Assembly (NCBI GenBank): GCA_003255025.1
Contig: QANY01009329.1
Coordinates: 632,866 to 696,865, forward strand
Source: Datisca glomerata
Lineage: Eukaryota; Streptophyta; Magnoliopsida; Cucurbitales; Datiscaceae
DNA: 64,000 nt
Reading direction: 5' to 3'
The notes below the pieces were generated by a model. That model worked only from the letters and a program-made list of their open reading frames with translations. It had not been told where the DNA came from and ran no database searches. This document shows, one piece after another, positions 22,093-32,505 of this stretch (the first letter of the stretch is position 1; every line of letters begins with the position of its first letter). The position numbers and the translations under genes are program-made.

Positions 22093-22992
22093 GGTAGAGG
22101 TGAATATTATATTCTATTTTGTTAGTTACACTTAATATATCCATTTCTGGTCTCATAAATATATTCCAATCAAGCTTGAAAAGTTTACATTTCCTACGGA
22201 GAACGTATGTATTTACCCATGAAAGTATGCTTTGATCATCACAGTTGTGCTTCTAAAGCAATTGCTAGTTTCTTGTATGAGTTTTTCTACAGAGGATTCT
22301 AAGTAATTTACAATTCCATTCAAAATTTTCAGGCCATAAAAGTTGTAATTTATTTTCCTGTGGAAAGATTATTCAACCCTCATCCTTCCTTTCCTTCTTT
22401 TCTCACCCAAAATGATTATTTAGCTTCAGGTTCAAGCATGACATGACCCTCTCTGGTTGCAACGAAAAATTTAAGTTCACTGAGATTATGTAATTAAAAT
22501 ATCTCATTACATTTATTGTTTATAACGTCATTCAGTGAGTATTATAAATAATAGTTTGATGAGTTTTGTTCTTTTGTCTTAGTGTGATTATCGTAACATT
22601 ATATGTTAAGCTAGTTTCGTATAGATTGGCATGCCTCTTGGACTTGTGCATCCATGTGCTTAGAGTGATTCTGCAAGCTGGTCAGAAAAGATACCATGTT
22701 CTTAGTATACACACATTCTGACTAAATTATCTTGATACTTGTTTTGTTCTATTCGTGAGAGTTCTAGTCAAATTGTTACTTCAATCCCCTATCTATATCT
22801 AATGTGTTTTGAAGTATACTATTGGTGCATCTCACAAAAACAATTACGTTAACTTTCTTTCTTTCATCTTTTTTTATGTAGGCTTGAAGTTTGAATACTT
22901 ATGCAATGTGCTAGGGGTGTAAAAGAATCACATATGCAAGAAGAATGAACACCCTCCCTTATATATATATATATGCAAGAAGAAGAAACATC
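22093..22992. other. AT-rich, nothing recognised
   Basis: No coding family, terminal repeat or RNA gene seen. A short TA run lies at 22,962-22,974. Confidence 0.5.
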
Positions 22993-23201
22993 CTCCCTTA
23001 TTTGATAAATTAGATGTTTAGATGAGAATTATATTCAAAATGATTAATTTTATGGATATTTGATGTAAAGAAGCATTTCGAATTGTACTATTTTTACTCC
23101 CTTATTTGATAAATTAAATGTTTAGATAAGAATTATATTCAAAATGATTAATACTAATGGATATTTGATGTAAATAAGCATTTAGAATTGTACTATTTTT
23201 A
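22993..23201 (+). repeat. 104-bp tandem duplication
   Basis: Two adjacent copies (22,993-23,096 and 23,097-23,201) starting CTCCCTTATTTGATAAATTA and ending AATTGTACTATTTTTA, with roughly ten differences. It lies just left of the palindromic array. Confidence 0.9.
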
Positions 23202-23339
23202 TAATTGTGTATAGTTGATAATAACTCAGAGTGTTGTAACACAAATATATAATGTAAAATATTATCTACCTCATGGTTTATTGTTATGTTGAAGAGTTTT
23301 ATGTTGTGACTTTACGTTTGCTATGACATGATATACATT

Positions 23340-24395
23340 TGTCCACTTTGTGAACAACTACTTGGTATGTACAAGTAGTTTATATAACTTGCTTGCTCAT
23401 AGCAAGTGATTTTTTACTCTGACACTTTCTTTTGTATAGAGTTTATGAAAACTACTTGGTCAGATCAAGTAGATTATACAAACTACTTGCTTAGATAAAA
23501 TAGTTTAGAAAATCTACCTGCTTAGTTAGACTAATAAGATTTTCCTTATTAATTTTTGTTTATCTAGAATCACAAAAACTACTTGATATGAGCAAGTAGT
23601 TTTAAAAAAAACTATTTGATCTGAGTAAGTAGTTTAAAAAAATTATTTGGTCTGAGCAAATAGTTTATAAAATCTACTTGTTCTAAGCAAGTAATTTATA
23701 AAAGTTATTTGTCCATAATTATAAAAACTGTTTTGTCTAAGCAAGTAGTTTATAAAAACCGATCTGAGTAAGTAGTTTATAAAACTACTTACTCAAACAA
23801 AGTGGTTTTTCCCTATTCATTTTTGTTTGTACAGAATGAAAACTATTTTGTCTGAGCAATTAGTTTATAAAAACTATTTGTTAAAACCATTTAATTTTTT
23901 CTTTTATTTACTTTTGTTAGTCCAAACTCATAAAAACTACTTGATTTTAGCAAATAGTTTTTATAAATTACTTACTCGGACCAAGTAATTTTTGTCTTAT
24001 TCATTTTTATATATCAAGAATAATAAAAACTGTTTACCTAGACTAAGTAGTTTTTAAAAACTGTTTACTCAGACCAAGTAAATTTTATAAACTACTTGCT
24101 CTATATACGTAGCTTTTATAAACTATTTTCTCAGATGAAGTAGTTTTTATGATTCTAGACAAATAACTTTTATAAACTATTTTTTCAGACCAAGTAGCTT
24201 TTATAAACTACTTTCTCAGAGCAAATAATTTATAAAAATTATTTGCTCAGACTAAGTAACTTATAAAAATTACTTGCTCAAATCAAGTAATTTTTACGTT
24301 ATTCATTTTCGTTTGTCCAGAATCATAAAAACTATTTGGTCTGAGCAAGTACTTTATAAAAGCACTTGCTTAGACCAAATAGTTTTTGCCTTGTA
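23340..24395. repeat. Array of short palindromes (ACTACTTG...CAAGTAGT)
   Basis: More than 25 diverged copies of a ~30-bp motif with inverted arms ACTACTTG and CAAGTAGT around a 6-7 base GGTCTGAG-like core, linked by TTATAAAA. A longer spacer, ATTCATTTTTGTTTGTCCAG plus AATCATAAAA, recurs near 23,553, 23,818, 23,903, 23,999 and 24,301, giving a higher-order period. No coding sequence. It resembles the subterminal arrays of DNA transposons or a young satellite, but no terminus was found to decide. Confidence 0.85.
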
Positions 24396-25605
24396 GTTTT
24401 TAGTTTGTTATGTTCATTTTTTAGCATGTAAAAAGTATTTTTTTCACAACAATTAGACAACATACATTATCTAAAATACATCAACAAAGCATGAAAATAT
24501 AACAATTACATTATCCATACATTCAAAAATCAACTACAAACAATTATAAAAAACTTACAACTACAAGCACCTCTTTACATTAAGTATTCATTGGTTACAA
24601 CCATTATGAATACTAATCAACTATCAATAGTTATCAAACAAGGAATATCTTTAGATGTCTCCTTGAATGAATAAACTAGTCATTTTCTTGCGGAAGAATC
24701 TCATCCTTTTATGGGTGCATGGCATTAGTCGATTCTTTCAAGCAGAACTCAATAAATTTAAAAGTGGATATCTCACAATGTGAATTGTCATGTGAGAAAG
24801 GAACTCATGAGATATAACCAAATATATCCAAAATATCAATAAATAGAGTATTGCACTAGCCAATACACCTGTAGCAATTAGAAGTCAATATCACATAGAC
24901 AAAACATGTACATGTCCACCACAAGAAATAACACCAGAATTTAGATGAAAACTACTACAGAACTCAAAAACACCAATAGTTCTTCTTCGGCATAGCTCTT
25001 CTTCGGCAACATTACTAATCGAGAGTATTTTTACTCTTGTTCGCCAAGATTTTTTTATGGCCACAAAAAAAACCTAGGCTTAGAAAATTTCTAGAATTTT
25101 TTGTGTACACTATAAACCCAGTTAATAAGTAAAATCAAAACATGAATTTCATAAATAATATTTTTAGATGCTACAATATAATAAATTGAAAGCAGATGTT
25201 TTACTTGATTTTCACTAACGAAGAGAGAGTAGGAAAGAGCAAGAGAGACCAACATAGAAGCAACAAAATGCCATGAGAGAGAGAGAGTAAACCCTGAGAG
25301 ACTGAAAAATATTTATAGAAAAAAGAGCTATGAAGAAAACATGAGGGCTTGGAATCTGGAGAGTTCTTTTGAGAAGAAAGTTTCAGAAAGATTTTTTTGG
25401 GAGTCTTTCAACTTCTTTAATAGGAGGGGCAGGAAAATAATTTCATAAGGAAAATGGACCTGAATTCCTGATTTCAAAGGCTTGGCCTAATTATTCAACA
25501 TGACTTTTTAAATGATCCTTATTTTCAAAAAAACCCCATTAACTTTTGTGTAAATATGCTCTCAATATTATTTTCAAAGAGATTTTTAAGTATCTGTGAA
25601 GAATT
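24396..25605. other. AT-rich intergenic DNA
   Basis: No gene recognised. A GTAGTTT-type motif stops at about 24,395. The stretch 25,225-25,300 is GA-rich. Confidence 0.5.
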
Positions 25606-26018
25606 ATTATCATATTGTCATTTACAATTACCTTTCATGTAATAAATACATGATTCCTTTTTTTTTTTCTGGAAAGGCCTAATTCAATTTTCCTTTCGCA
25701 TTTTTGAGTACTATTTCATAAAAAACAAAATTTAATGTACTCAAAGTTTGAATATTCTTTCTACGCATGCAGAAGAGGAAAATTAATTGACACATACAAT
25801 GATAAAAAATTTACTGTTGAAGAAATGTAGTAATATATAGTTTTTGCCTGGATAATTATAAAATTTTTAAGTTTGTATAATAATCAAATGAATAATAGAA
25901 AAATGCTTTACTCTAAATTTTAATTCATTTCATATTTTGGTATATTAGTGTAATGATTTTCAAGAAACCATGAATTTAGTAGCTCTAACAGAGTAATAGA
26001 AATTCTAATATATATTAA
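25606..26018 (+). repeat. Repeat X, left copy
   Basis: About 413 bp that recur at 31,991-32,505 in the same orientation: TATCATATTGTC, CTGGAAAGGCC, TTTGAATATTCTTTCTA, ACATACAATGATAAAAAATT and TAATAGAAATTCTAATAT blocks are shared. Its right end meets the left end of E2. No coding content or LTR-like TG/CA ends. Confidence 0.9.
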
Positions 26019-26310
26019 TATTTAAATTGAAAACTTCAACAGATATTGATTTCCCATGGTAAGCTCAGGGAATCTCCTAACCAAGGGAATCTGCAACGGT
26101 GATGTCATGAATATTTGATCAGTATTTTGGCATAATTTTTTTAGGGGAGAATGGGCATCTCTCTTTTCTTTGTCGGTGGATGTATAGATACCTGGGTCTT
26201 CAGTAGGAGGAAGCATGTCGAGGAAGCCTCAAAGGCGTGTTGGAGAAGCCTCGTAAGACACAATGTAGGCGTTCTCGCTCTAGGTAAATCCTTGAGTGAG
26301 GCGCTCATTA
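26019..26310 (-). repeat. E2 left (3') LTR, truncated
   Basis: Aligns with the right LTR at TTCCCATGGTAAGC, GTGATGTCATG, TTGGCATAATTTT and GGCGTGTTGG. It lacks about 130 bp present at 30,771-30,910 and everything after about 26,310. Confidence 0.8.
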
Positions 26311-26317
26311 GACGGCC

Positions 26318-26850
26318 TTATCCTTATCCCTAGCATCGAGATTGTCTTGGCTAAGGCTTTCACTTAACCTTGTTAGTCGGGCATAAGTGCTCGACAATCA
26401 TTATTTTCCTTGTTATCTAGCCAATCATGTCTACTCTAGCTAGGCCTTTGAATCTCATTTGCAAGCATCAGTGCTCGACAAACATCTTTCCTTGATGTCG
26501 AGCTAGATGTGTCTACTCTAGCTAAACCATTGAATCCTGTCTAACGAACTGAGGTGCTCGATGGACATCACTTTTTTCCTGATATCTAGCCAAGCGTGTC
26601 TGCTCTGGCTAGACTCTTGAATCTCGTTTGTGAGCATGGGTGCTTGGTAAACATATTTTTTGGATGTCTACCCAAGCGTGTCCGCTCCTAGCTAGACCTT
26701 TGAATCCCGTCTAATGAGCTGGGGTGTTCGGCAGATATCACTTTTACTTGATGTCTAGCCAAGCATTTCTGCTATGGCTAGACCCTTGAATCCTGTCCGA
26801 GAGCATGAGTGCTCGGTAGACATCTTTCCATGATGTCTAGCCAGGCGTGT
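26318..26850 (-). repeat. E2 copy of the ~80-bp repeat array
   Basis: About six reverse-complement units: TGCTCGACAATCATT, then CTAGCCAAGCGTGTCTGCTC, then TGGCTAGAC and CTTGAATC. This is the same unit as E1 11,617-12,440. The first 50 bp match E1 12,480-12,560 in reverse complement. Confidence 0.85.
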
Positions 26851-27110
26851 CATCACTTTTTGTTTAATCTGACTGGTGGGCTAGAGCACCTCAACAGTCA
26901 TCACTTTTTATTTATTCTCGACTGGTGGGCAAGAGCACCTCACCAGTCATCACTTTTTAATTAATCCTGACTGGTGGGCTAGAGTATCTCCTCAGTCATC
27001 ATTTTTTTAATCCTAACTGGTGGGCTAGAGCACCTCACCAGCCATCACCTTTTATTTAATTCCAATTGATGGGCTAGAGCAACTCACCAACATCACTTTC
27101 TAATTCTTCG
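26851..27110 (-). repeat. E2 copy of the ~49-bp repeat array
   Basis: Five reverse-complement units: CAGTCATCACTTTTT, TTAATCCTGACTGGTGGGCT, AGAGCACCTCACC. Same order relative to the 80-bp array as in E1 when read on the minus strand. Confidence 0.9.
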
Positions 27111-27580
27111 TCATACTTTATAGAAGAGTTGCTAGCTTCCCTTTATTCGAAAAAATGTTGCTGAGTACATAGCTTCGTTGTTTGTTACACCTTGGCGTTG
27201 ATTGTTTAAAAAAGAAACATCTTACCTCTGCTCTGTTTGAGGGTGAATGGAGAAACGTTCCCAAAGTAAATCCTATGCATCTTATGTGCATTTGTTAAAT
27301 TCATACCTTCTGGTCATGATGCTTCCATTGCGATGGGAGCATCTCAGAATCCCAGTTAGCTCTGTGGTTTAGTGAGTGTACGTTGTAGCATGCATCCGAA
27401 GGAGGTAGGCTCATTGTTTCCCTTACTATGGTTCCATCTGTTGCTGGGCCTTGTGCATTTTTCTTCTCGAGATTCATCTTCGACACCAATGGAGGGACAT
27501 CTCGAGCTCCACACTCTGCTCGTGGAGAGGTATGGGTTTGTTCTGATCCTTCCTCTCAGGATATCCTGGTAGGAGAAAGA

Positions 27581-29562
27581 TGTTGGGGGTTATGAACTTA
27601 AAGCATGTGTATTGACATTATGATATGAAATTTAATGAGTATTACATTTTTCTTATAATTGTTTTTTTAAATTATTATTAAATAAATTTATATAAATATA
27701 TGAGAATTCTATATTCATTATCATTGATGTTTCTAAACATCTTAGTGAATGTACTTTATATAATGAAATTATATATGACTGGACCGATGTGAATTAATAT
27801 ATTTATCATTGTGCCATTTATCATAAAGATTTAATACATATCAAATCACTGAACATATGTAGATCGGTCTGAATCCTAAGTAGTCACGAACTCCTATGCA
27901 TATCTATTGGATCTTTTGATTCACTCGTTAAGGTTTATTTGTAAAACAAGCTAGTGACTTTTGTTTTTGGAGATTCAGTGATGTGAATGAATGGAAACAT
28001 GAGCTTGCAATATTTGGAATCCAAACTTTCCTAACGGATCATATATTGGTTTCCTTAAGTGTTAATTCTGGATTGAATGGTTATTGAGCTCAAATTTATA
28101 ATAAGATTATAAATTAGCCATTCACTAGTGAATTAATGATACTTAACGATCAAAATGTATTTAGATGGGTAAAATGATAATTTGGACCAAATCTAATTTA
28201 TGAACCAATAGTTGGAGAACAGAACTACATGAAATGATTATATTAGTGGACTATATGAGAAGACTTTATAAATACATTCTATAATTACTAAGAGTTCAAT
28301 TCCATATTTATTGTGAAAAAATAATGGAATTAATAAATAAGATTATTTAATTAAAGAGTTTGATTAATAATCCGGTTTATTGGAGCTTAGGATTCTAGGT
28401 CCATGGTCCCCAAAGTCACATCTGTACTACGTGATCTAGGGTGTGAATATATCAAGACATGAAAAAATGACTGACTTACAAAAAAAAATTATTCTGGGGC
28501 AAGTACATAATTACGAGATAATTATGTGTGATTAATTAATTGAATTATATATATAAATTTTGAAAATTTTATATATATAAATTTCAAAAATTATATATAT
28601 ATATACATATAATTAATTATTGATTATTTTTCTAATTATCGATAAGCAAGACAGAATATCTAATTTGTAAAATAGATAATTAAATTATTATTAGATAATA
28701 ATTTGAATCACCTGAATCTATTATTTGTGAAATAACAGATAAGTTAGTTGATACGGATAATCATGTATGTTAATTTTGAATTAACTGATATATAGATATT
28801 TATCTGATTAGAATAAATATTTAATTCACAGTAATTGCCATGTATCAATCACTGTATGTGTATCACAGATTGACATGGACTGTTGTAGTGCCACGTGGCC
28901 CTGTAGCAGTGGGGTGCAATATTGTAGTGCCGTATGGCACTGCAGTTGTGCACAGTTACATTGAGTCCACTGCAATTGACAATTTTACAATTAAATATTA
29001 TTTCAGTTTATCCTTAAAAAATCTAATAAAATATTATCTAAAAAATGTACAGATATTATTCTAATGACCTTAGTTGATGAACGAGTTTATCAGTTCATAA
29101 AAAAATGAACGGAGAACAACATTGGTGTTAGAATGTTTTTTTTCTCTGTGATTAATAGTTAATCAAAACTCTGAAAAAATAACTATCGTGTTCTTTTAAA
29201 GAATTGTCTCACTAAAGTCATTCTCAGTAAATCTCTAGATCTCATGTGTTGAGTACAACTTGAGATAGAAAAAGTGTTTTGTAATATTCTACGTGCCCAC
29301 ACACATCCTAGTGCGTTGAGGATTGACTTGGAATATGTTGATGTGGATATCAGAGTATACTGATCATTGGAACGGTTTCGTGGGACGGAGGATCGATCGG
29401 TTTTGTAAGGACACTTGATATAAACTACAAGAGTTATATGATTCATAACCTTGTATATTGTAATTGAACGTATATATATAATGGATCATGACCGATTGAA
29501 AAAGAGTTTTCAATAAAAAAATTATTTGGTTATCGTGGTGTTGCATAAGTTTTATTTTGTTA
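27581..29562. mobile_element. AT-rich ~2-kb insert in E2, possible solo LTR
   Basis: Sharp change from GC-rich E2 DNA to AT-rich DNA. It begins TGTTGGGGGTTATG, typical of an LTR start, and AAAGA precedes it (27,576-27,580) and recurs at 29,563-29,567, a candidate 5-bp duplication. The right end (...TTTTGTTA) lacks a proper CA, and about 30 further AT-rich bases lie before clear E2 sequence at about 29,598, so the right boundary is uncertain. No coding domain; contains AT microsatellite-like runs near 28,550-28,610. Confidence 0.5.
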
Positions 29563-29599
29563 AAAGATTTAATCTCTATTAAAAGTTTAATTTTTAAAT

Positions 29600-30651
29600 G
29601 GCCTCGAGCCACACGCTTCCTCCATGACATCCAAGAAAAGAATGACTACCCTGGTCCTCGAGTTCTTCTTCGGACTGCCTTCCGTGCACTTGACCATTCA
29701 TCAGGCCCTCCCTCATTGTTGGTTTATTTGATTCGTTTGGAGGTCACAGTAGGGCTACGTCGGCGTGCCACAATATCAATGGCCTAGTCCCCTTGGAGGT
29801 TGATGTAAAAATTCTTGACCATCCATATTTATTGATCAGGGCACCAAATTAGGTTTGGCCCGCGGGCCCGTCTACCAATTTTATCAGGGCTTATCATCCT
29901 TTTATTTATCCCAAAGTGGGCCTGGGAGTTAGGAGCTGGGAGCTGGATGACCCAAGAATGCACTTCAGGCGCGATGGAGAGATGAGGCACACCTCTGTAT
30001 GTCAGCTGGGAATGACCTCGGGCACGTTTATCTATGTCACGTGACTTTCATTCATGCAGGAGCATTATAGATTTCTTGGTGGCCACAACTATACCAAAGA
30101 ATTTGGGTGGATGGTAGTTTTCTAGTACTATCTACCCTCCTTCGCAACCGCTTATATAACTTCCAAAGGGTTCCTCGGGGGCCTACACCTTCGCTCACTC
30201 TCCGACCACCTTCTTCTCCTCCTTTATCCTCCTGCGATGACCCCAACCAAAACTTTACAAAGGGGGAGCCTAACCATCTGCAACCTAGTTTCATTTTGGT
30301 CCTAGTTTCCTCGAGCGATTGCACCTTCTACGAGTCAAGGAGATAGTCCTGCCCTTTCTAGGTAGTTTTCCCCCAGGGTTCTACGAGTGCATGGAGATCC
30401 CGCCAGTGAGTATTTGAGTCATAGTAGAGGTCCAATCCTATGCAAGAGACCGTTATGACTTGAATGGTGATTGGCACGCCTTTCTTCCCCTATCGGGCAA
30501 TCATCATGATGGCAGAATTTTTCTCTCCCGATGGGGGGAAGGGTGAATCCTCCCTACACCCCGGACTTCGTCAGCATAGAATACCGGACCCATTCTCTCC
30601 TTGTAGGAGAAAAAATGGTTCCAAATACTTTAAACTAGAACGGCTTTACAA
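29600..30651 (-). other. E2 interior next to primer-binding site
   Basis: GC-rich E2 interior. The last ~100 bp align with E1 10,190-10,290. No gag-pol domain recognised on either strand. Confidence 0.5.
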
Positions 30652-30988
30652 TTGTTCCCCACAGACAACGCCAGCTGTTTAAATCAAAAACTTCAACAGT
30701 GCACATATTGGTTTCCCATGGTAAGCGCATGGAATTTCCTAACCAGGGGAACCTACAACAGTGATGTCATGTGCGTCCTTCCCTCCGGCTAGAGAACCTC
30801 ATGACCTTAACGTCTGCAAAGCACAAACAAGGAACCCAAAAGGTGAGGCACCGGGGGTGACTGTCATGCCTAAGGGCCTCTAAGCCTAAGTTAGTATTTG
30901 GTTGATATTTGGGCATAATTTTCTTAGTGTACATCTTTTGTTTGTTGGTGGATGTATTTATACCTAGGTCTTCGATGGGAAGAAGCGT

Positions 30989-30996
30989 GTCGAAGA
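30989..30996. repeat. 8-bp TSD of hAT-like element, left
   Basis: GTCGAAGA, repeated exactly at 31,598-31,605. The uninterrupted sequence is seen in the left LTR at 26,218 (GTCGAGGAAGC). Confidence 0.88.
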
Positions 30997-31597
30997 CATA
31001 ATAGTCAATTTCGTTTCGGTGTCCGTTTTGATTTTTTGAAGAAAAGAAACGTTTCGGATATTTAAGTGTTTCGGTGCGTCGTTTCAAAAAAAAAATTCGG
31101 TCATCTAAAATAATGTTATAAATTTATTATATATAATATAACCTAGAAATACATTGAATCATGCAAATAATAAGTAATTACCATTAAAATTTAACAAAAC
31201 ATCATATTAATGACATTAAAATTCAACAAAAACATCATAGTAAATAGCATTATCATCATGAAACACATAAATGTTCAATATCACAACTAATTTGCTTGAG
31301 TTACATCATCATCATCATCCTCATTAAACTTTGTAATTCAAAAGGATCTCCACCAGACTGATCCCACTATGCCTCTACAAAAAACATGTTGAGAATAAAT
31401 TCAATTGAAACAACATAAATTCAAAGGAGTATTTCGGCCGAAAAAGGCTGAAATTCGACTGAAATAGATTGAAAGAAACCGAAACAGATCAAAATTCTGG
31501 GCAAAAAATTACAACCGCCTATTTCGTTTCAGTTTCCACACCAAAACTAAAACGTTTCTGCCATTTCAGCCGAAACAAAATGGAATTGATCACTAAG
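30997..31597. mobile_element. Non-autonomous hAT-like element (601 bp)
   Basis: Begins CATAATAGTCAATTTCG and ends GGAATTGATCACTAAG. The reverse complement of the end, CTTAGTGATCAATTCCATTT, matches the start imperfectly, giving terminal inverted repeats rich in GTTTCGG/CCGAAAC. Eight-base target duplication indicates the hAT superfamily. No transposase; the interior is AT-rich with a small TCATCA run near 31,303-31,320. Confidence 0.8.
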
Positions 31598-31990
31598 GTC
31601 GAAGAAGCTTCAGAGGCGTGTTGGGAAAGCCTCGCGGGACACAATGTTTATCCTGACTATCCGTGATTGGACGGAAGGGAGACGACGTTGACATAAAGTG
31701 TTATGCATTAAATATTAAATGATTGGACGAAAGGCTATCCTGACATTCTATCATCGTGATTGGAACTGTTGAGTGTTACTTTCGACGGACAATGATGGTC
31801 TCGTGCTTGAGGTTATCCGAGCTCTCTTTACGCACCCTATTCCTGCTCTTGCGTGTGCTCGGGTCTGTGCAACCCGAGCATCCTCGGACTGACCAGGTGA
31901 GGTTGATTCTTTTCCTCCGAAACTTTCTTTCATCGGGGCCTCTGATGTAGCGCAACACATGTCGTTGGGTCATTACTGCTCAGGAAAACA

Positions 31991-32505
31991 CTCATAATAA
32001 TATCATATTGTCTTTTACCAATTACCTTTCACATATTAAATACCTGATTCTTTTTTTTTTCTGGAAAGGCCAAATTTCTTTTCCCTTTCGCGTTTATGAG
32101 TACTATTTTATAAAGAAAAATTAAATGTACTCTATGTTTGAATATTCTTTCTAATTTAAAATGCAGAAGGTGAAAATTAATTGAAACATACAATGATAAA
32201 AAATTTACTGTTGAAGAAATGTAGTAACATATAGTTTTTGGATGGATAATTGTAAAAAATTTAAGTTTGTATAATAGTCTAATGAATAATAGAAAATGCT
32301 TTATTTTAAATTTTAAACTGTCGCAATTACTTCTCATTTTAAACAATTAACGACGGTTAAACAAACCGTCGTCATATAACTGTCGCAATATTAAATTTTT
32401 TTTTGTAGTGTCAGTTCATATTTTGGTATGTTAGTGTAATGATCTTGAAGAAAGCATGGATTTAGATAGCTATAATACAGTAATAGAAATTCTAATATTT
32501 ATTAC
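31991..32505 (+). repeat. Repeat X, right copy
   Basis: Second copy of X (see 25,606-26,018), starting directly at the right end of E2. It carries an extra ~95-bp insertion at 32,316-32,410. Confidence 0.9.
32316..32410 (-). mobile_element. CACTA-type terminal fragment in X
   Basis: Read on the minus strand it begins CACTACAAAAAAAAA, the terminal motif of plant CACTA elements. GCGACAG occurs twice, and an ACGACGGTT/AACCGTCGT hairpin lies in the middle (plus strand 32,352-32,374). It is absent from the left X copy, so it is a later insertion. The opposite terminus is not CACTA-like, so it is partial. Confidence 0.6.

Larger units (their letters stand above)
26019..31990 (-). mobile_element. 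E2: minus-strand relative of E1, with nested insertions
   Basis: Right LTR (30,676-31,990, 5' on the minus strand) starts TGTTTTCCTG on the minus strand. A primer-binding site on the minus strand of 30,652-30,675 reads TGGCGTTGTCTGTGGGGAAC, and interior sequence aligns to E1. The left LTR (26,019 to about 26,310) is partial and fused directly to sequence matching E1 12,480-12,560, so a deletion removed the LTR end and most of the interior next to it. It carries both E1-type tandem arrays in reverse complement, a 2-kb insert (27,581-29,562) and a hAT-like element in its right LTR. No pol genes. Confidence 0.85.
30676..31990 (-). repeat. E2 right (5') LTR, interrupted by hAT-like element
   Basis: Plus strand TGTTTAAATC...CAGGAAAACA, so the minus strand reads TGTTTTCCTG...GATTTAAACA, i.e. 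TG...CA ends. About 706 bp after removing the 601-bp insertion and one 8-bp duplication, matching the E1 LTR length. Confidence 0.8.

Noticed and set aside
21950..22156. Glu/Arg repeat protein on the minus strand
   Set aside because: Produced entirely by the CT/CCCT microsatellite.
23340..24395. CRISPR-like array
   Set aside because: Repeats are diverged palindromes with no unique spacers of constant length, and the context is a plant nuclear genome.
25606..26018. X copies as LTRs of an outer retrotransposon surrounding E2
   Set aside because: No TG/CA ends, no primer-binding site or polypurine tract, and both copies meet E2 directly.
30464..30682. Pro/Ser-rich ORF near the E2 primer-binding site
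   Set aside because: It runs antisense through the E2 leader and primer-binding site; the same region in E1 lacks it.
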